Source of the DNA: Dyadobacter sp. CY356
GTDB taxonomy: Bacteria > Bacteroidota > Bacteroidia > Cytophagales > Spirosomataceae
NCBI RefSeq assembly: GCF_021440195.1
Contig: NZ_JAJTSZ010000001.1
Span: 620,001 to 684,000, forward strand
Length of the DNA: 64,000 bases
Direction of reading: 5' to 3'
The position numbers and the translations under genes are program-made. This document shows positions 26,224 through 33,914 of the stretch, one piece after another. The notes under the pieces are model-generated. The model was not told the DNA's origin, searched no databases, and worked only from the letters and a program-made list of their open reading frames with translations. The stretch's first letter is position 1; each line of letters starts with the position of its first letter.

Positions 26224-27123
26224 ATGAAACATTTACTATTATCAATTCTTACCGGAACCATACTTTCAACCACCACATTTGCCCAACAAAAAATAGACGT
26301 TCAGGCACACCGTGGAGGAATGGGCCTGTATCCTGAAAATACAATTTCGTCTATGCTCAACGCAGTGAAACTTGGTGCAAAAACATTGGAACTGGACTGC
26401 GTTATTTCAGCGGATGGCAAAGTCGTGGTTTCTCATGATGCATACATGTCATCTGATTTTATGCTGAAACCGGACGGCTCACAAATTTCTAAAAGTGAAG
26501 AAAAAAGTCTGGCACTATACAAAATGCCTTACGACAGTATCAGAAAATTTGACGGAGGCAGCAAACCAAATCCGCGTTTTCCGGAGCAAAAGAAAATGAA
26601 AACGTACAAACCATTGCTTTCTGATCTGATTGACAGCGTTGAGGTATATGTTAAGAAAAATAAACTGAAGCCGGTTTATTACAACATGGAGACAAAAATT
26701 TCTCCTGCCGGCGATGGGGTTTATAAACCTGCTCCTGACGTTTTTGTTAAACTGGTAATGGATGTGATCAAAAAGAAGAATATTGAAAACCGCACAACAA
26801 TTCAATCATTTGACCCACGCACTTTGCAGATTTTGCATAAAGAAAATGCAAAAGTAAAACTTGCTTTTTTGTTAATGAATAAAGATAGTTTTGATGATAA
26901 TATTACCAAACTTGGTTTCAAGCCAGATATTTACAGTCCGTATTACACACTTGTAAATGAGGAGCTGGTTAAAAAGGCGCATGAAAATAAAGTGTTGGTT
27001 TTGCCATGGACGGTTGATGAAGAAAAGGATATGACGCAACTGGCAGCTTACGGCGTGGATGGAATTATAACAAATCAGCCCGACCGTATGATAAAACTTT
27101 TTGGAAGTTATCAGACTAAGTAG
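26224..27123 (+). CDS. Second exported glycerophosphodiester phosphodiesterase
   Basis: The 299-residue protein has a signal peptide (LLSILTGTILSTTTFAQ) and a GDPD domain: VQAHRGGMGLYPENT, LELDCVISADGKVVVSHD, and a C-terminal LPWTVDEEKDM and GIITNQPD. Key residues H, R, E, D and H are all present. It differs from the upstream paralogue in having an insertion after the catalytic H-D (residues about 75-125), which may change substrate choice. The two enzymes lie in one direction after SusCD, so together they could release glycerol phosphate from a range of imported or surface-bound diesters. A terminator follows at 27162-27195. Confidence 0.92.
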   Translation: MKHLLLSILTGTILSTTTFAQQKIDVQAHRGGMGLYPENTISSMLNAVKLGAKTLELDCVISADGKVVVSHDAYMSSDFMLKPDGSQISKSEEKSLALYKMPYDSIRKFDGGSKPNPRFPEQKKMKTYKPLLSDLIDSVEVYVKKNKLKPVYYNMETKISPAGDGVYKPAPDVFVKLVMDVIKKKNIENRTTIQSFDPRTLQILHKENAKVKLAFLLMNKDSFDDNITKLGFKPDIYSPYYTLVNEELVKKAHENKVLVLPWTVDEEKDMTQLAAYGVDGIITNQPDRMIKLFGSYQTK

Positions 27124-27161
27124 AGAAAATATTCTTTAATCGGCACGATAAATCAGAATAT

Positions 27162-27195
27162 GCCGGTAAGCTTTCAATGCTTGCCGGCTTTTTTT
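27162..27195 (+). terminator. Rho-independent terminator after the GDPD pair
   Basis: GCCGGTAAGC pairs with GCTTGCCGGC (10 bp, one G-T pair) around a 7-base loop, followed by seven T residues. This closes the SusCD/GDPD transcription unit. Confidence 0.85.
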
Positions 27196-27276
27196 ATATT
27201 TATCCGGCACAATTTTAATGTTATTAATGAAAATGTTGTTACCAAGTTTTAGAAATCAGTCAATAAATTAATTCCC

Positions 27277-27558
27277 ATGAAAGCAACCTGGAACCACCAA
27301 GTCATTGCCGAAAGCGACGAAACAATTGTTGTTGAAAACAATCACTACTTCCCAATCCAATCAGTAAACAAAGGCTACCTTATAGAATCCGCCACCCATA
27401 CCACCTGCCCTTGGAAAGGTGAGGCATCTTATTACACGCTGGAAGTTGACGGAAGGTCAAATCCGGATGCGGCCTGGTATTATCCTGAGCCGAAAGATGC
27501 GGCCCAAAATATTAAAAATTATGTTGCCTTTTGGAAAGGTGTTAAAATAGAAGAATAA
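27277..27558 (+). CDS. DUF427 family protein
   Basis: The 93-residue protein matches DUF427 (PF04248) in motif order: W-x-x-x-V-I-A-E-S-D-E-T, then V-E-N-N-H-Y-F-P, T-H-T-T-C-P-W-K-G-E-A-S-Y-Y, and A-A-W-Y-Y-P-E-P with F-W-K-G-V at the end. It is a small soluble beta-roll of unknown biochemical role. It ends 8 bases before the flavoprotein gene, so both belong to the same operon. The C-P-W-K-G segment is the best-conserved part of the family. Confidence 0.9.
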   Translation: MKATWNHQVIAESDETIVVENNHYFPIQSVNKGYLIESATHTTCPWKGEASYYTLEVDGRSNPDAAWYYPEPKDAAQNIKNYVAFWKGVKIEE

Positions 27559-27566
27559 ATCACACT

Positions 27567-28946
27567 ATGACATACGACGCTATTGTAATCGGCTCTGGCC
27601 AGGCAGGAACGCCACTTTCAAAAAAACTTGCCGCAGCAGGAATGAAAACTGCTTTAATTGAAAAAAGATGGGTTGGCGGAACCTGTGTAAACGATGGATG
27701 TTCGCCAACCAAGGCGATGATTGCATCTGCAAAACTGGCCTGGTCAGTTGCAAATAGCGAAAAGCTCGGTATACATGTTGGCGGGTATACCGTTGATCTG
27801 CATGAGATACTGGCAAGAAAAAATGAAATTGTTCAGCGCATGCGCGGAGGTTCTGAGAAAGGTATTCTGGAAACAGAAAATCTTGATCTGATCTACGGCA
27901 CCGCCACATTTACCGGTGAAAAAGAAGTAACCGTAAAATTAAACAGCGGCGAAGTCCAGGTTTTAAAGGCAGATAAATTCTTTCTTAATGTCGGTGAACA
28001 TCCTTCCATTCCGGAGGTTGAAGGAATAGAAAAAATTGATTACCTCACTTCCACTTCGATTCTGGAATTGCAGGAAATTCCGGAGCATCTTGTGATTATT
28101 GGCAGTGGGTATATTGCTTTGGAGTTTGGGCAAATGTACCGTCGTTTTGGAAGCAAAGTTACGATTCTGGAACAATCTGACCGGATATTGCATAGGGAAG
28201 ATCAGGATATAGCAGATGAAATTGTCAGGATTTTCAATGAGGAGGAGATCGAAATACTGACCGATTGTAAAGTCGAATTAATTAAGAAGGAAGGTACTAA
28301 TATCGATCTGTTTTTGAGTGTCAACGAAGTTTCAAAAGATATTTCCTGTTCTCATGTTTTGGTAGCCATTGGAAGAAAACCGAATACTGCTGACCTGGGG
28401 CTTGATATTACTGGTGTTGAGGTAAATGATAAAGGTTATATCAAAGTAAACGATAAGCTGGAAACCACAAAAAAAGGAATTTTTGCTTTGGGAGATGTGA
28501 AAGGCGGACCGGCTTTTACACATATCGCGTATGACGATTACCGTATTATTCGAAAAAACATTATTGAAAAAGGAGATGTTTCTATAAAAGATCGTTTGGT
28601 TCCATATTGTATGTTTATAGATCCGCAGCTTGGACGCGTCGGGATGTCCGAGCAGGAAGCGAACGAGAGTGGTAAAAAAATAACCGTTGCCAGCATTCCA
28701 AATTCAAGTGTTGCAAGATCAATAGAAACCGGCGATACACGAGGCATGATGAAAGCAGTCATTGATGCCGAGACGGGAAAAATCCTGGGTGCCTCCGTTC
28801 TGGCAGCCGAAGGCGGCGAAATTGTTACGATTCTGCAAATGGCCATGATTGGCGGTATCACTTACGATCAAATAAAAGAAGGGGTTTTTGCACATCCAAC
28901 CTACGCCGAATCGCTTAACAATTTGTTCATGACATTGGATAAATAG
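27567..28946 (+). CDS. Class I pyridine nucleotide-disulfide oxidoreductase
   Basis: A 459-residue FAD protein. The N-terminal Rossmann motif is VIGSGQAGTPLSKKLA, the redox-active pair is C40 and C45 in GGTCVNDGCSPTKAM, the NAD(P)-binding motif is IIGSGYIALEFGQMYRRFG, and the C-terminal dimerisation domain ends in AHPTYAESLNNLF with the conserved H-P-T-x-x-E proton-relay group. It lacks the C-terminal cysteine pair and the N-terminal heavy-metal domain of mercuric reductase, and no pyruvate dehydrogenase genes are nearby, so neither lipoamide nor mercury reduction is indicated. Together with the DUF427 gene it precedes the ergothioneine block. Confidence 0.85.
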   Translation: MTYDAIVIGSGQAGTPLSKKLAAAGMKTALIEKRWVGGTCVNDGCSPTKAMIASAKLAWSVANSEKLGIHVGGYTVDLHEILARKNEIVQRMRGGSEKGILETENLDLIYGTATFTGEKEVTVKLNSGEVQVLKADKFFLNVGEHPSIPEVEGIEKIDYLTSTSILELQEIPEHLVIIGSGYIALEFGQMYRRFGSKVTILEQSDRILHREDQDIADEIVRIFNEEEIEILTDCKVELIKKEGTNIDLFLSVNEVSKDISCSHVLVAIGRKPNTADLGLDITGVEVNDKGYIKVNDKLETTKKGIFALGDVKGGPAFTHIAYDDYRIIRKNIIEKGDVSIKDRLVPYCMFIDPQLGRVGMSEQEANESGKKITVASIPNSSVARSIETGDTRGMMKAVIDAETGKILGASVLAAEGGEIVTILQMAMIGGITYDQIKEGVFAHPTYAESLNNLFMTLDK

Positions 28947-28951
28947 TATTT

Positions 28952-28977
28952 AATTTACTGTTGATAACCAGTAAATT
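28952..28977 (+). terminator. AT-rich hairpin, weak terminator candidate
   Basis: AATTTACTG and CAGTAAATT form a perfect 9-bp stem around an 8-base loop, followed by ATTTATTTTT. The AT-rich stem makes it weak, but its location between the flavoprotein and ABC transporter genes fits a transcript boundary. Confidence 0.45.
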
Positions 28978-29016
28978 ATTTATTTTTAAGAAAATGATAA
29001 ACTGATACCAGCCCTG

Positions 29017-29973
29017 ATGATTATTGCCCAAAATATCAGCAAAGATTTTAACGGTATTCACGCAGTAAAAAATATTTCGTTTGAAGTCAGGAAAGGCCAG
29101 ACAATGGTCTTTCTTGGCACCAGCGGATGTGGGAAAACAACGACGCTGAAAATGCTAAATCGTTTGATTGAACCAACTTCCGGGAATATCACAATAAATG
29201 GTCAGGACATATTTTCTTCCGAACCTGAAATTCTCAGGCGCAGCATTGGTTATGTATCTCAGAATAATGGCCTTTTTCCACATTATACAGTTGCAGAAAA
29301 TATAGCAGTTGTTCCCAACCTTTTAAATTGGGATAAAGGAAAAATCAAAAAAAGATCCGAAGCACTTTTGGAGCAGCTTAAACTTCCTGTTGCTGAATAT
29401 GCCAATAAATATCCGGACGAGTTAAGCGGCGGGCAAAAGCAAAGAGTCGCCATTGCGCGCGCGCTGGTTTCAGATCCGCCGGTATTGTTGATGGATGAAC
29501 CGTTCGGTGCATTAGATCCGATTACCAGGGCCGGTATCCGAAAGGAGTTTCGCGAATTGCCAGAATTGATAAGTAAAACCATTGTGCTGGTAACACACGA
29601 TGTACAGGAAGCTTTCGAATTGGGGGATCAGATTTGTTTGATGGATAAAGGTATAATCGTACAAACGGGTACGCCGGAAGAATTGATTTTTAACCCGGAA
29701 AATGATTTTTCCAGAAGTTTTTTCAATCATCAAAGATTACAGCTGGAATTAAGTGCCTTGAAATTCAGGAATTTATGGGAAAAGTTTGCGGATGCGGAAT
29801 ATCCTGTAACCACTTCTCTGAACAGCAATCAAAGTTTATGGGAAGGTATGGAAACCTTGTCACAGCAAAATCAGGAAAAGCTGTTTGTAAAGGATGAAGA
29901 AAGTAATGCTGTAAAAGAAATTACCATACAGACAATCCAGTCTGTCTATCTTGAAATGAAAAATAATAGATGA
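29017..29973 (+). CDS. ABC transporter ATPase, OpuCA/EgtV type
   Basis: The 318-residue protein has an intact ABC ATPase: Walker A GTSGCGKTT (residues 34-42), Q-loop near Q82, signature LSGGQ (136-140), Walker B PVLLMDEPFGALDP (155-168) and the switch histidine in VLVTHDVQE. Length beyond 240 residues suggests a C-terminal regulatory extension, but it lacks a clear CBS pair. Relatives import betaines (OpuCA, ProV) or ergothioneine (EgtV). The stop overlaps the next start by 4 bases (ATGA), and the downstream neighbour encodes a permease fused to a betaine-type binding domain. Placement directly before egtB and egtD favours a betaine such as ergothioneine as cargo. Confidence 0.9.
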   Translation: MIIAQNISKDFNGIHAVKNISFEVRKGQTMVFLGTSGCGKTTTLKMLNRLIEPTSGNITINGQDIFSSEPEILRRSIGYVSQNNGLFPHYTVAENIAVVPNLLNWDKGKIKKRSEALLEQLKLPVAEYANKYPDELSGGQKQRVAIARALVSDPPVLLMDEPFGALDPITRAGIRKEFRELPELISKTIVLVTHDVQEAFELGDQICLMDKGIIVQTGTPEELIFNPENDFSRSFFNHQRLQLELSALKFRNLWEKFADAEYPVTTSLNSNQSLWEGMETLSQQNQEKLFVKDEESNAVKEITIQTIQSVYLEMKNNR

Positions 29974-31550
29974 CGGAGCAGCAAAACCTCTGGCAGTTTA
30001 TGATGCAGCAATCTGATAAATTGTTGTCTCAAACCGTCACACATATCGGATTAACCTGTATCTCATTACTCATTGCTGTTGCAGTCGGTCTGCCGCTTGG
30101 CATCTGGATCTCCGAAAAAAAGAAGGCTGCTTGGGCAGTTCTGGGTATTGCCGGTATTTTGCAGACAATTCCCAGTATTGCCTTACTGGGTTTCATGATC
30201 CCACTTTTGGGAATAGGTGCGTTTCCAGCCATAGCTGCACTTTTTCTTTACGCCTTATTGCCCATTATAAGAAATACTTACACCGGAATTACCAGTGTCG
30301 ATCAGGGAATTACTGAATCTGCGCGGGGAATGGGCATGAGCAGATGGCAGATTTTATTCAATGTTGAATTGCCACTTGCGATGCCGGTTATTTTAGCAGG
30401 GATCAGGACTGCGACAGTTATCAACGTCGGCGTTGCAACATTGGCTGCCTATATTGCTGCCGGTGGTTTGGGTGAATTTATTTTTGGAGGTATCGCGCTA
30501 AATAATACCAACATGATTTTGGCAGGCGCAATTCCATCCGCATTGCTGGCTATTATTCTTGATTTTTTGCTTTCCTTATTTCAAAAAGCAAAGTTAAAAA
30601 CGATGCGAAAAGTGTCGGTGATTCTTCCGGTTATTTTGTTGATATGTTCTTCCTTTTACATCATTCCACGCACACAGGTTAAAGTACTCGCCGGTTTTAC
30701 GCCGGAGTTCATGGGGCGCGAGGATGGATATCTGGGATTAAAATCAAAGTATAAACTGGATATTCCAACCGTTGTGATCAGTGACGCAGTCATGTATAAA
30801 GCAGCTTTTGAAAATCAATTGGATGTGATCAGCGGATACAGTACTGATGGAAGGTTGAAAGCATATGATCTGGTAACTTTGAAAGATGATAAATCAATTT
30901 TTCCACCCTATTATGCAGCTCCGTTAGTCAGGCAGGATGTTTTAGCTAAATATCCTGAGTTGCAGCCTGCGCTGGAAATTTTGTCCGGAGTAATAAACGA
31001 TTCTATTATGACGGAATTGAATTACAGGGTTGATTACCTGAAACAGTTGCCTGAGAAGGTTGCCCTGGACTTTATGCGGGAAAAAGGTTTGTACAAAAAA
31101 CCTCAAAATTCTGGTAACGGACAAACTGTGAGATTAGGTTCGAAAATATTTGCCGAGCAGTACATCCTTATCAACATATATAAAATGCTGATCGAAGGAA
31201 ATACAAAATTAAAAGTTGTAACCAGAACCGGACTTGGGGGAACGAAAATCTGCTTTGATGCATTAACAAATAATGAGATTGACATGTACCCGGAATACAC
31301 AGGAACGGGCTTACTTGTGATCCTTAAACCTGATAAAAAAACGCTTGACGAAATGATTGACAGCCGTGATCAGGTTTTCAATTTTGTTCAGAAAGAATTC
31401 TCAGATCAATATCAATTAAGCTGGCTGAAACCGATTGGTTTTAATAATGCCTATGCGCTGATGATGCGCAGGAGTCAGGCACAATCATTGAATATACAGA
31501 CTATTTCAGATTTAAAACTTTATTTGTCTAATGAAAACCACCAACATTAG
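29970..31550 (+). CDS. ABC permease fused to a circularly permuted betaine-type substrate-binding domain (EgtU/OpuCB-CC-like)
   Basis: The 526-residue protein has an N-terminal permease domain of about 205 residues with an EAA-type loop (GITESARGMGMSRWQI) and a last helix (about 214-232) that anchors the following external domain. The OpuAC/PF04069-type binding domain is present in swapped order: residues 237-376 correspond to the second half of OpuCC/OsmF proteins (PEFMGREDGYLGL, STDGRLKAYDLVTLKDDK, FPPYYAAPLVR), and residues 386-526 to the first half (LGSKIFAEQYIL, TGLGGTKICFDAL, DMYPEYTGTG, GFNNAYALMMR, ISDL). The last 20 bases overlap the egtB start. Fused permease/binding proteins of this class include the ergothioneine transporter EgtU; substrate here is inferred from context. 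Confidence 0.9.
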   Translation: MTEQQNLWQFMMQQSDKLLSQTVTHIGLTCISLLIAVAVGLPLGIWISEKKKAAWAVLGIAGILQTIPSIALLGFMIPLLGIGAFPAIAALFLYALLPIIRNTYTGITSVDQGITESARGMGMSRWQILFNVELPLAMPVILAGIRTATVINVGVATLAAYIAAGGLGEFIFGGIALNNTNMILAGAIPSALLAIILDFLLSLFQKAKLKTMRKVSVILPVILLICSSFYIIPRTQVKVLAGFTPEFMGREDGYLGLKSKYKLDIPTVVISDAVMYKAAFENQLDVISGYSTDGRLKAYDLVTLKDDKSIFPPYYAAPLVRQDVLAKYPELQPALEILSGVINDSIMTELNYRVDYLKQLPEKVALDFMREKGLYKKPQNSGNGQTVRLGSKIFAEQYILINIYKMLIEGNTKLKVVTRTGLGGTKICFDALTNNEIDMYPEYTGTGLLVILKPDKKTLDEMIDSRDQVFNFVQKEFSDQYQLSWLKPIGFNNAYALMMRRSQAQSLNIQTISDLKLYLSNENHQH

Positions 31551-32688
31551 GGAAAGATATAATGTCGTCAGAAAGTATACTGAACAGCTTTGTCAACCTC
31601 TTGAAACAGAAGATTATGTACCGCAGCCAGTTCCTTTTGTAAGTCCACCTAAATGGCATCTGGCGCATTCAACATGGTTTTTTGAAACATTTATTCTGAA
31701 AAATCACATCCCGGACTACCGCGTTTTTGACGAAACTTTCAATTATTTATTTAATAGCTATTACAACAACGTAGGTGACCGAGTGCTGCGCACCGACAGG
31801 GGAAATATTACGCGGCCGAAAGTTTCATATGTGTACGCATACCGTCAATATGTGGATGAGCATATGAACAAGTTGCTTGAAACTTTGGATAATGAAAAGT
31901 CACTTATCCTCATTGAATTAGGCCTTCACCATGAGCAGCAGCACCAGGAATTGCTCGTAACGGATATCAAATATATTCTAGGTCATAATCCTACTTTTCC
32001 GGTTTATAAACAAGGACATAATCTGGTGGACGATGTTAACCAGGAGTCGGGTTTTGTGCATATATCAGAAGGCGTTTACGAAATTGGACACGAGGGTGAA
32101 GGTTTTAGTTTTGATAATGAACTGGGCCGGCATAAAGTTTATTTACAGGATTTTGAGATCGGCAAAGCGCTGGTTACCAATGAAGAATACATAGAATTCA
32201 TCGAAGCAGGTGGTTATCAGGACTTTAATTTATGGCTGGATGAAGGCTGGTCATGGGTAAATGAAAATGAAATTAATTCTCCGATGTACTGGCATAAAAT
32301 AAATGGTGAATGGTTTTATTTTACAATGGCTGGTTTGCAGAAACTGAACCCCCAAGCGATCCTTTCCCACGTAAGTTTTTTCGAAGCCTGGGCTTATGCG
32401 CAATGGAAAGAAATGCGTTTGCCAACCGAGTTTGAATGGGAGATCGCTGCTGATCAGTTTTCCTGGGGGAAACGTTGGGAATGGACCAACAGCGCATATC
32501 TGGCCTATCCGAATTTTACCAAAGCAAAAGGCGCAGTTGGAGAATATAATGGCAAATTCATGATCAACTGCATGGTGTTGAGAGGTGCTTCCGTGGCCAC
32601 ATCACCAGACCATAGCAGAAAAACATATCGTAACTTTTTTCACACAAACGAACGCTGGCAGTATACCGGAATTCGATTGGTAAAATAG
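31531..32688 (+). CDS. egtB: Ergothioneine biosynthesis protein EgtB (non-haem iron sulfoxide synthase)
   Basis: The 385-residue protein shows a DinB-type helical domain with the three iron-binding histidines. H46 lies in KWHLAHSTWFFETF, and H134 and H138 in LGLHHEQQHQELL. The C-terminal half is a sulfatase-modifying-factor-type fold (VSFFEAWAYAQW, RLPTEFEWEIAA, VLRGASVATSPDHSRKTYRNF). EgtB oxidatively joins hercynine to a thiol (cysteine or gamma-glutamylcysteine) to form the sulfoxide precursor of ergothioneine. The start codon lies inside the end of the fused permease gene, so translation is coupled. It precedes egtD. No egtC or C-S lyase egtE is present in the window, so a lyase must come from elsewhere, and the thiol donor is unknown. 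Confidence 0.92.
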   Translation: MKTTNIRERYNVVRKYTEQLCQPLETEDYVPQPVPFVSPPKWHLAHSTWFFETFILKNHIPDYRVFDETFNYLFNSYYNNVGDRVLRTDRGNITRPKVSYVYAYRQYVDEHMNKLLETLDNEKSLILIELGLHHEQQHQELLVTDIKYILGHNPTFPVYKQGHNLVDDVNQESGFVHISEGVYEIGHEGEGFSFDNELGRHKVYLQDFEIGKALVTNEEYIEFIEAGGYQDFNLWLDEGWSWVNENEINSPMYWHKINGEWFYFTMAGLQKLNPQAILSHVSFFEAWAYAQWKEMRLPTEFEWEIAADQFSWGKRWEWTNSAYLAYPNFTKAKGAVGEYNGKFMINCMVLRGASVATSPDHSRKTYRNFFHTNERWQYTGIRLVK

Positions 32689-32698
32689 CTGTCGGCAG

Positions 32699-32741
32699 TC
32701 AGCAATCGGCTTTTGATCCGGTTCTGAAAGCCGATTGCTGA
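32699..32741. repeat. 15-bp inverted repeat between egtB and egtD
   Basis: TCAGCAATCGGCTTT and AAAGCCGATTGCTGA are perfect complements with a 13-base loop. There is no T-tract, so an mRNA-stability or dispersed-palindrome role is more likely than termination. Similar fragments (TCGGCTTT-type) recur in other gaps of this window. Confidence 0.75.
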
Positions 32742-32775
32742 TAGCCGAAAGCCGCAACATCAACCTACTTTAAAT

Positions 32776-33735
32776 ATGGAAACCATTACTACAACCCCTG
32801 ACTTAATTTTTGAACAGGATATTGACGATGGATTAAGTGCTCCTTTGAAAAATATTTCATCAAAATATTTCTATGACGATCTGGGAAGTGTGATTTTTCA
32901 GGACATCATGAATATGCCTGAATATTATCCCACGCCCTGTGAATTCGAGATTTTATCTCTTCAAGGACAGGATATTATCAAAAAGCTTGATTTTAATGAG
33001 CCTTTTAACATCGTAGAATTCGGTGCGGGAGATGGTATTAAAACCCGGCAATTATTAAAAAAACTTCTCGAAAATCAGGTTGATTTTACTTACGTCCCAA
33101 TCGATATCTCACAAAAAGCGATCGAAGAACTGGAAGCAAATATGCTTGGTTATCTGCCCGGGTTGAAAATTAAATCCATTGTTGGTAACTATTTTTCTGT
33201 GATTGAAGAATTGACAGAAATGGAGCAACCGGGATTATTTCTTTTCTTAGGAAGTAATATTGGAAATTACCAGGAACAGGAGGCAAGTGAGCTTCTGGGG
33301 CAATTTAACAACCATATGAAAAGCGGTGACAAGATTTTGATTGGTTTTGATCTTCAAAAAAATCCTGCAACCATTAGAAATGCTTACGACGACAGCCAGG
33401 GGATTACCAAAGCATTCAATATGAATTTGTTACAAAGAATGAACCGGGAATTAGGGGCAAATTTCAAAAAAGAATTTTTTGATTTTTATTCACATTACAA
33501 CCCGATCAATGGTGAAGTGCGCAGTTATTTGGTCAGTTTAAAACAACAGGAAGTTTATATTTCGAGGATCGATAAAACATATTCCTTCCGTCAAAATGAG
33601 CTGATATGGACAGAGTTGTCTAAGAAATATACGATCGCTGAAATTGAAAATCTTGCCACTAATAATGGTTTTGAACTCATTGAACATTTTCTGGATTGCA
33701 AACATTATTTTACGGATAGTTTGTGGACTAAATAA
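32776..33735 (+). CDS. egtD: L-histidine N-alpha-methyltransferase EgtD
   Basis: The 319-residue protein has the SAM-binding motif NIVEFGAGDGIKTRQLL (residues 78-94). It also has the EgtD-typical N-terminal segment NMPEYYPTPCEFEIL, the stretch GLFLFLGSNIGNY, and a C-terminal end with a substrate-binding histidine/tyrosine-rich part. EgtD trimethylates the alpha-amino group of histidine to hercynine using three SAM. It follows egtB with an 87-base gap that contains a hairpin, and both are in the same direction, so one transcript is plausible. The following signalling operon begins 180 bases downstream. Confidence 0.93.
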   Translation: METITTTPDLIFEQDIDDGLSAPLKNISSKYFYDDLGSVIFQDIMNMPEYYPTPCEFEILSLQGQDIIKKLDFNEPFNIVEFGAGDGIKTRQLLKKLLENQVDFTYVPIDISQKAIEELEANMLGYLPGLKIKSIVGNYFSVIEELTEMEQPGLFLFLGSNIGNYQEQEASELLGQFNNHMKSGDKILIGFDLQKNPATIRNAYDDSQGITKAFNMNLLQRMNRELGANFKKEFFDFYSHYNPINGEVRSYLVSLKQQEVYISRIDKTYSFRQNELIWTELSKKYTIAEIENLATNNGFELIEHFLDCKHYFTDSLWTK

Positions 33736-33914
33736 TTTTTAAATTTACGTGGATTAGAAGTCTGGCTTTACTTAACGGTAAGGCCTTATTCATTGTATAT
33801 CTTGCTGATATCATCGATTTTTTGAGATCTGATAACAGATTTGCCACTTTTGGTGTTACCTGTTTTTGAGTTGATCATAATATTTCTGTAAACCAAATCC
33901 TAACTACGATTGTC

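Noticed and set aside
27567..28946. Mercuric reductase or lipoamide dehydrogenase identity of the flavoprotein
   Set aside because: No HMA domain, no C-terminal cysteine pair, and no mer or 2-oxoacid dehydrogenase genes nearby. Only the class I disulfide reductase family is supported.
32699..32741. Rho-independent terminator between egtB and egtD
   Set aside because: The stem is perfect, but no T-run follows on either strand and the genes belong together functionally, so I list it only as an inverted repeat.
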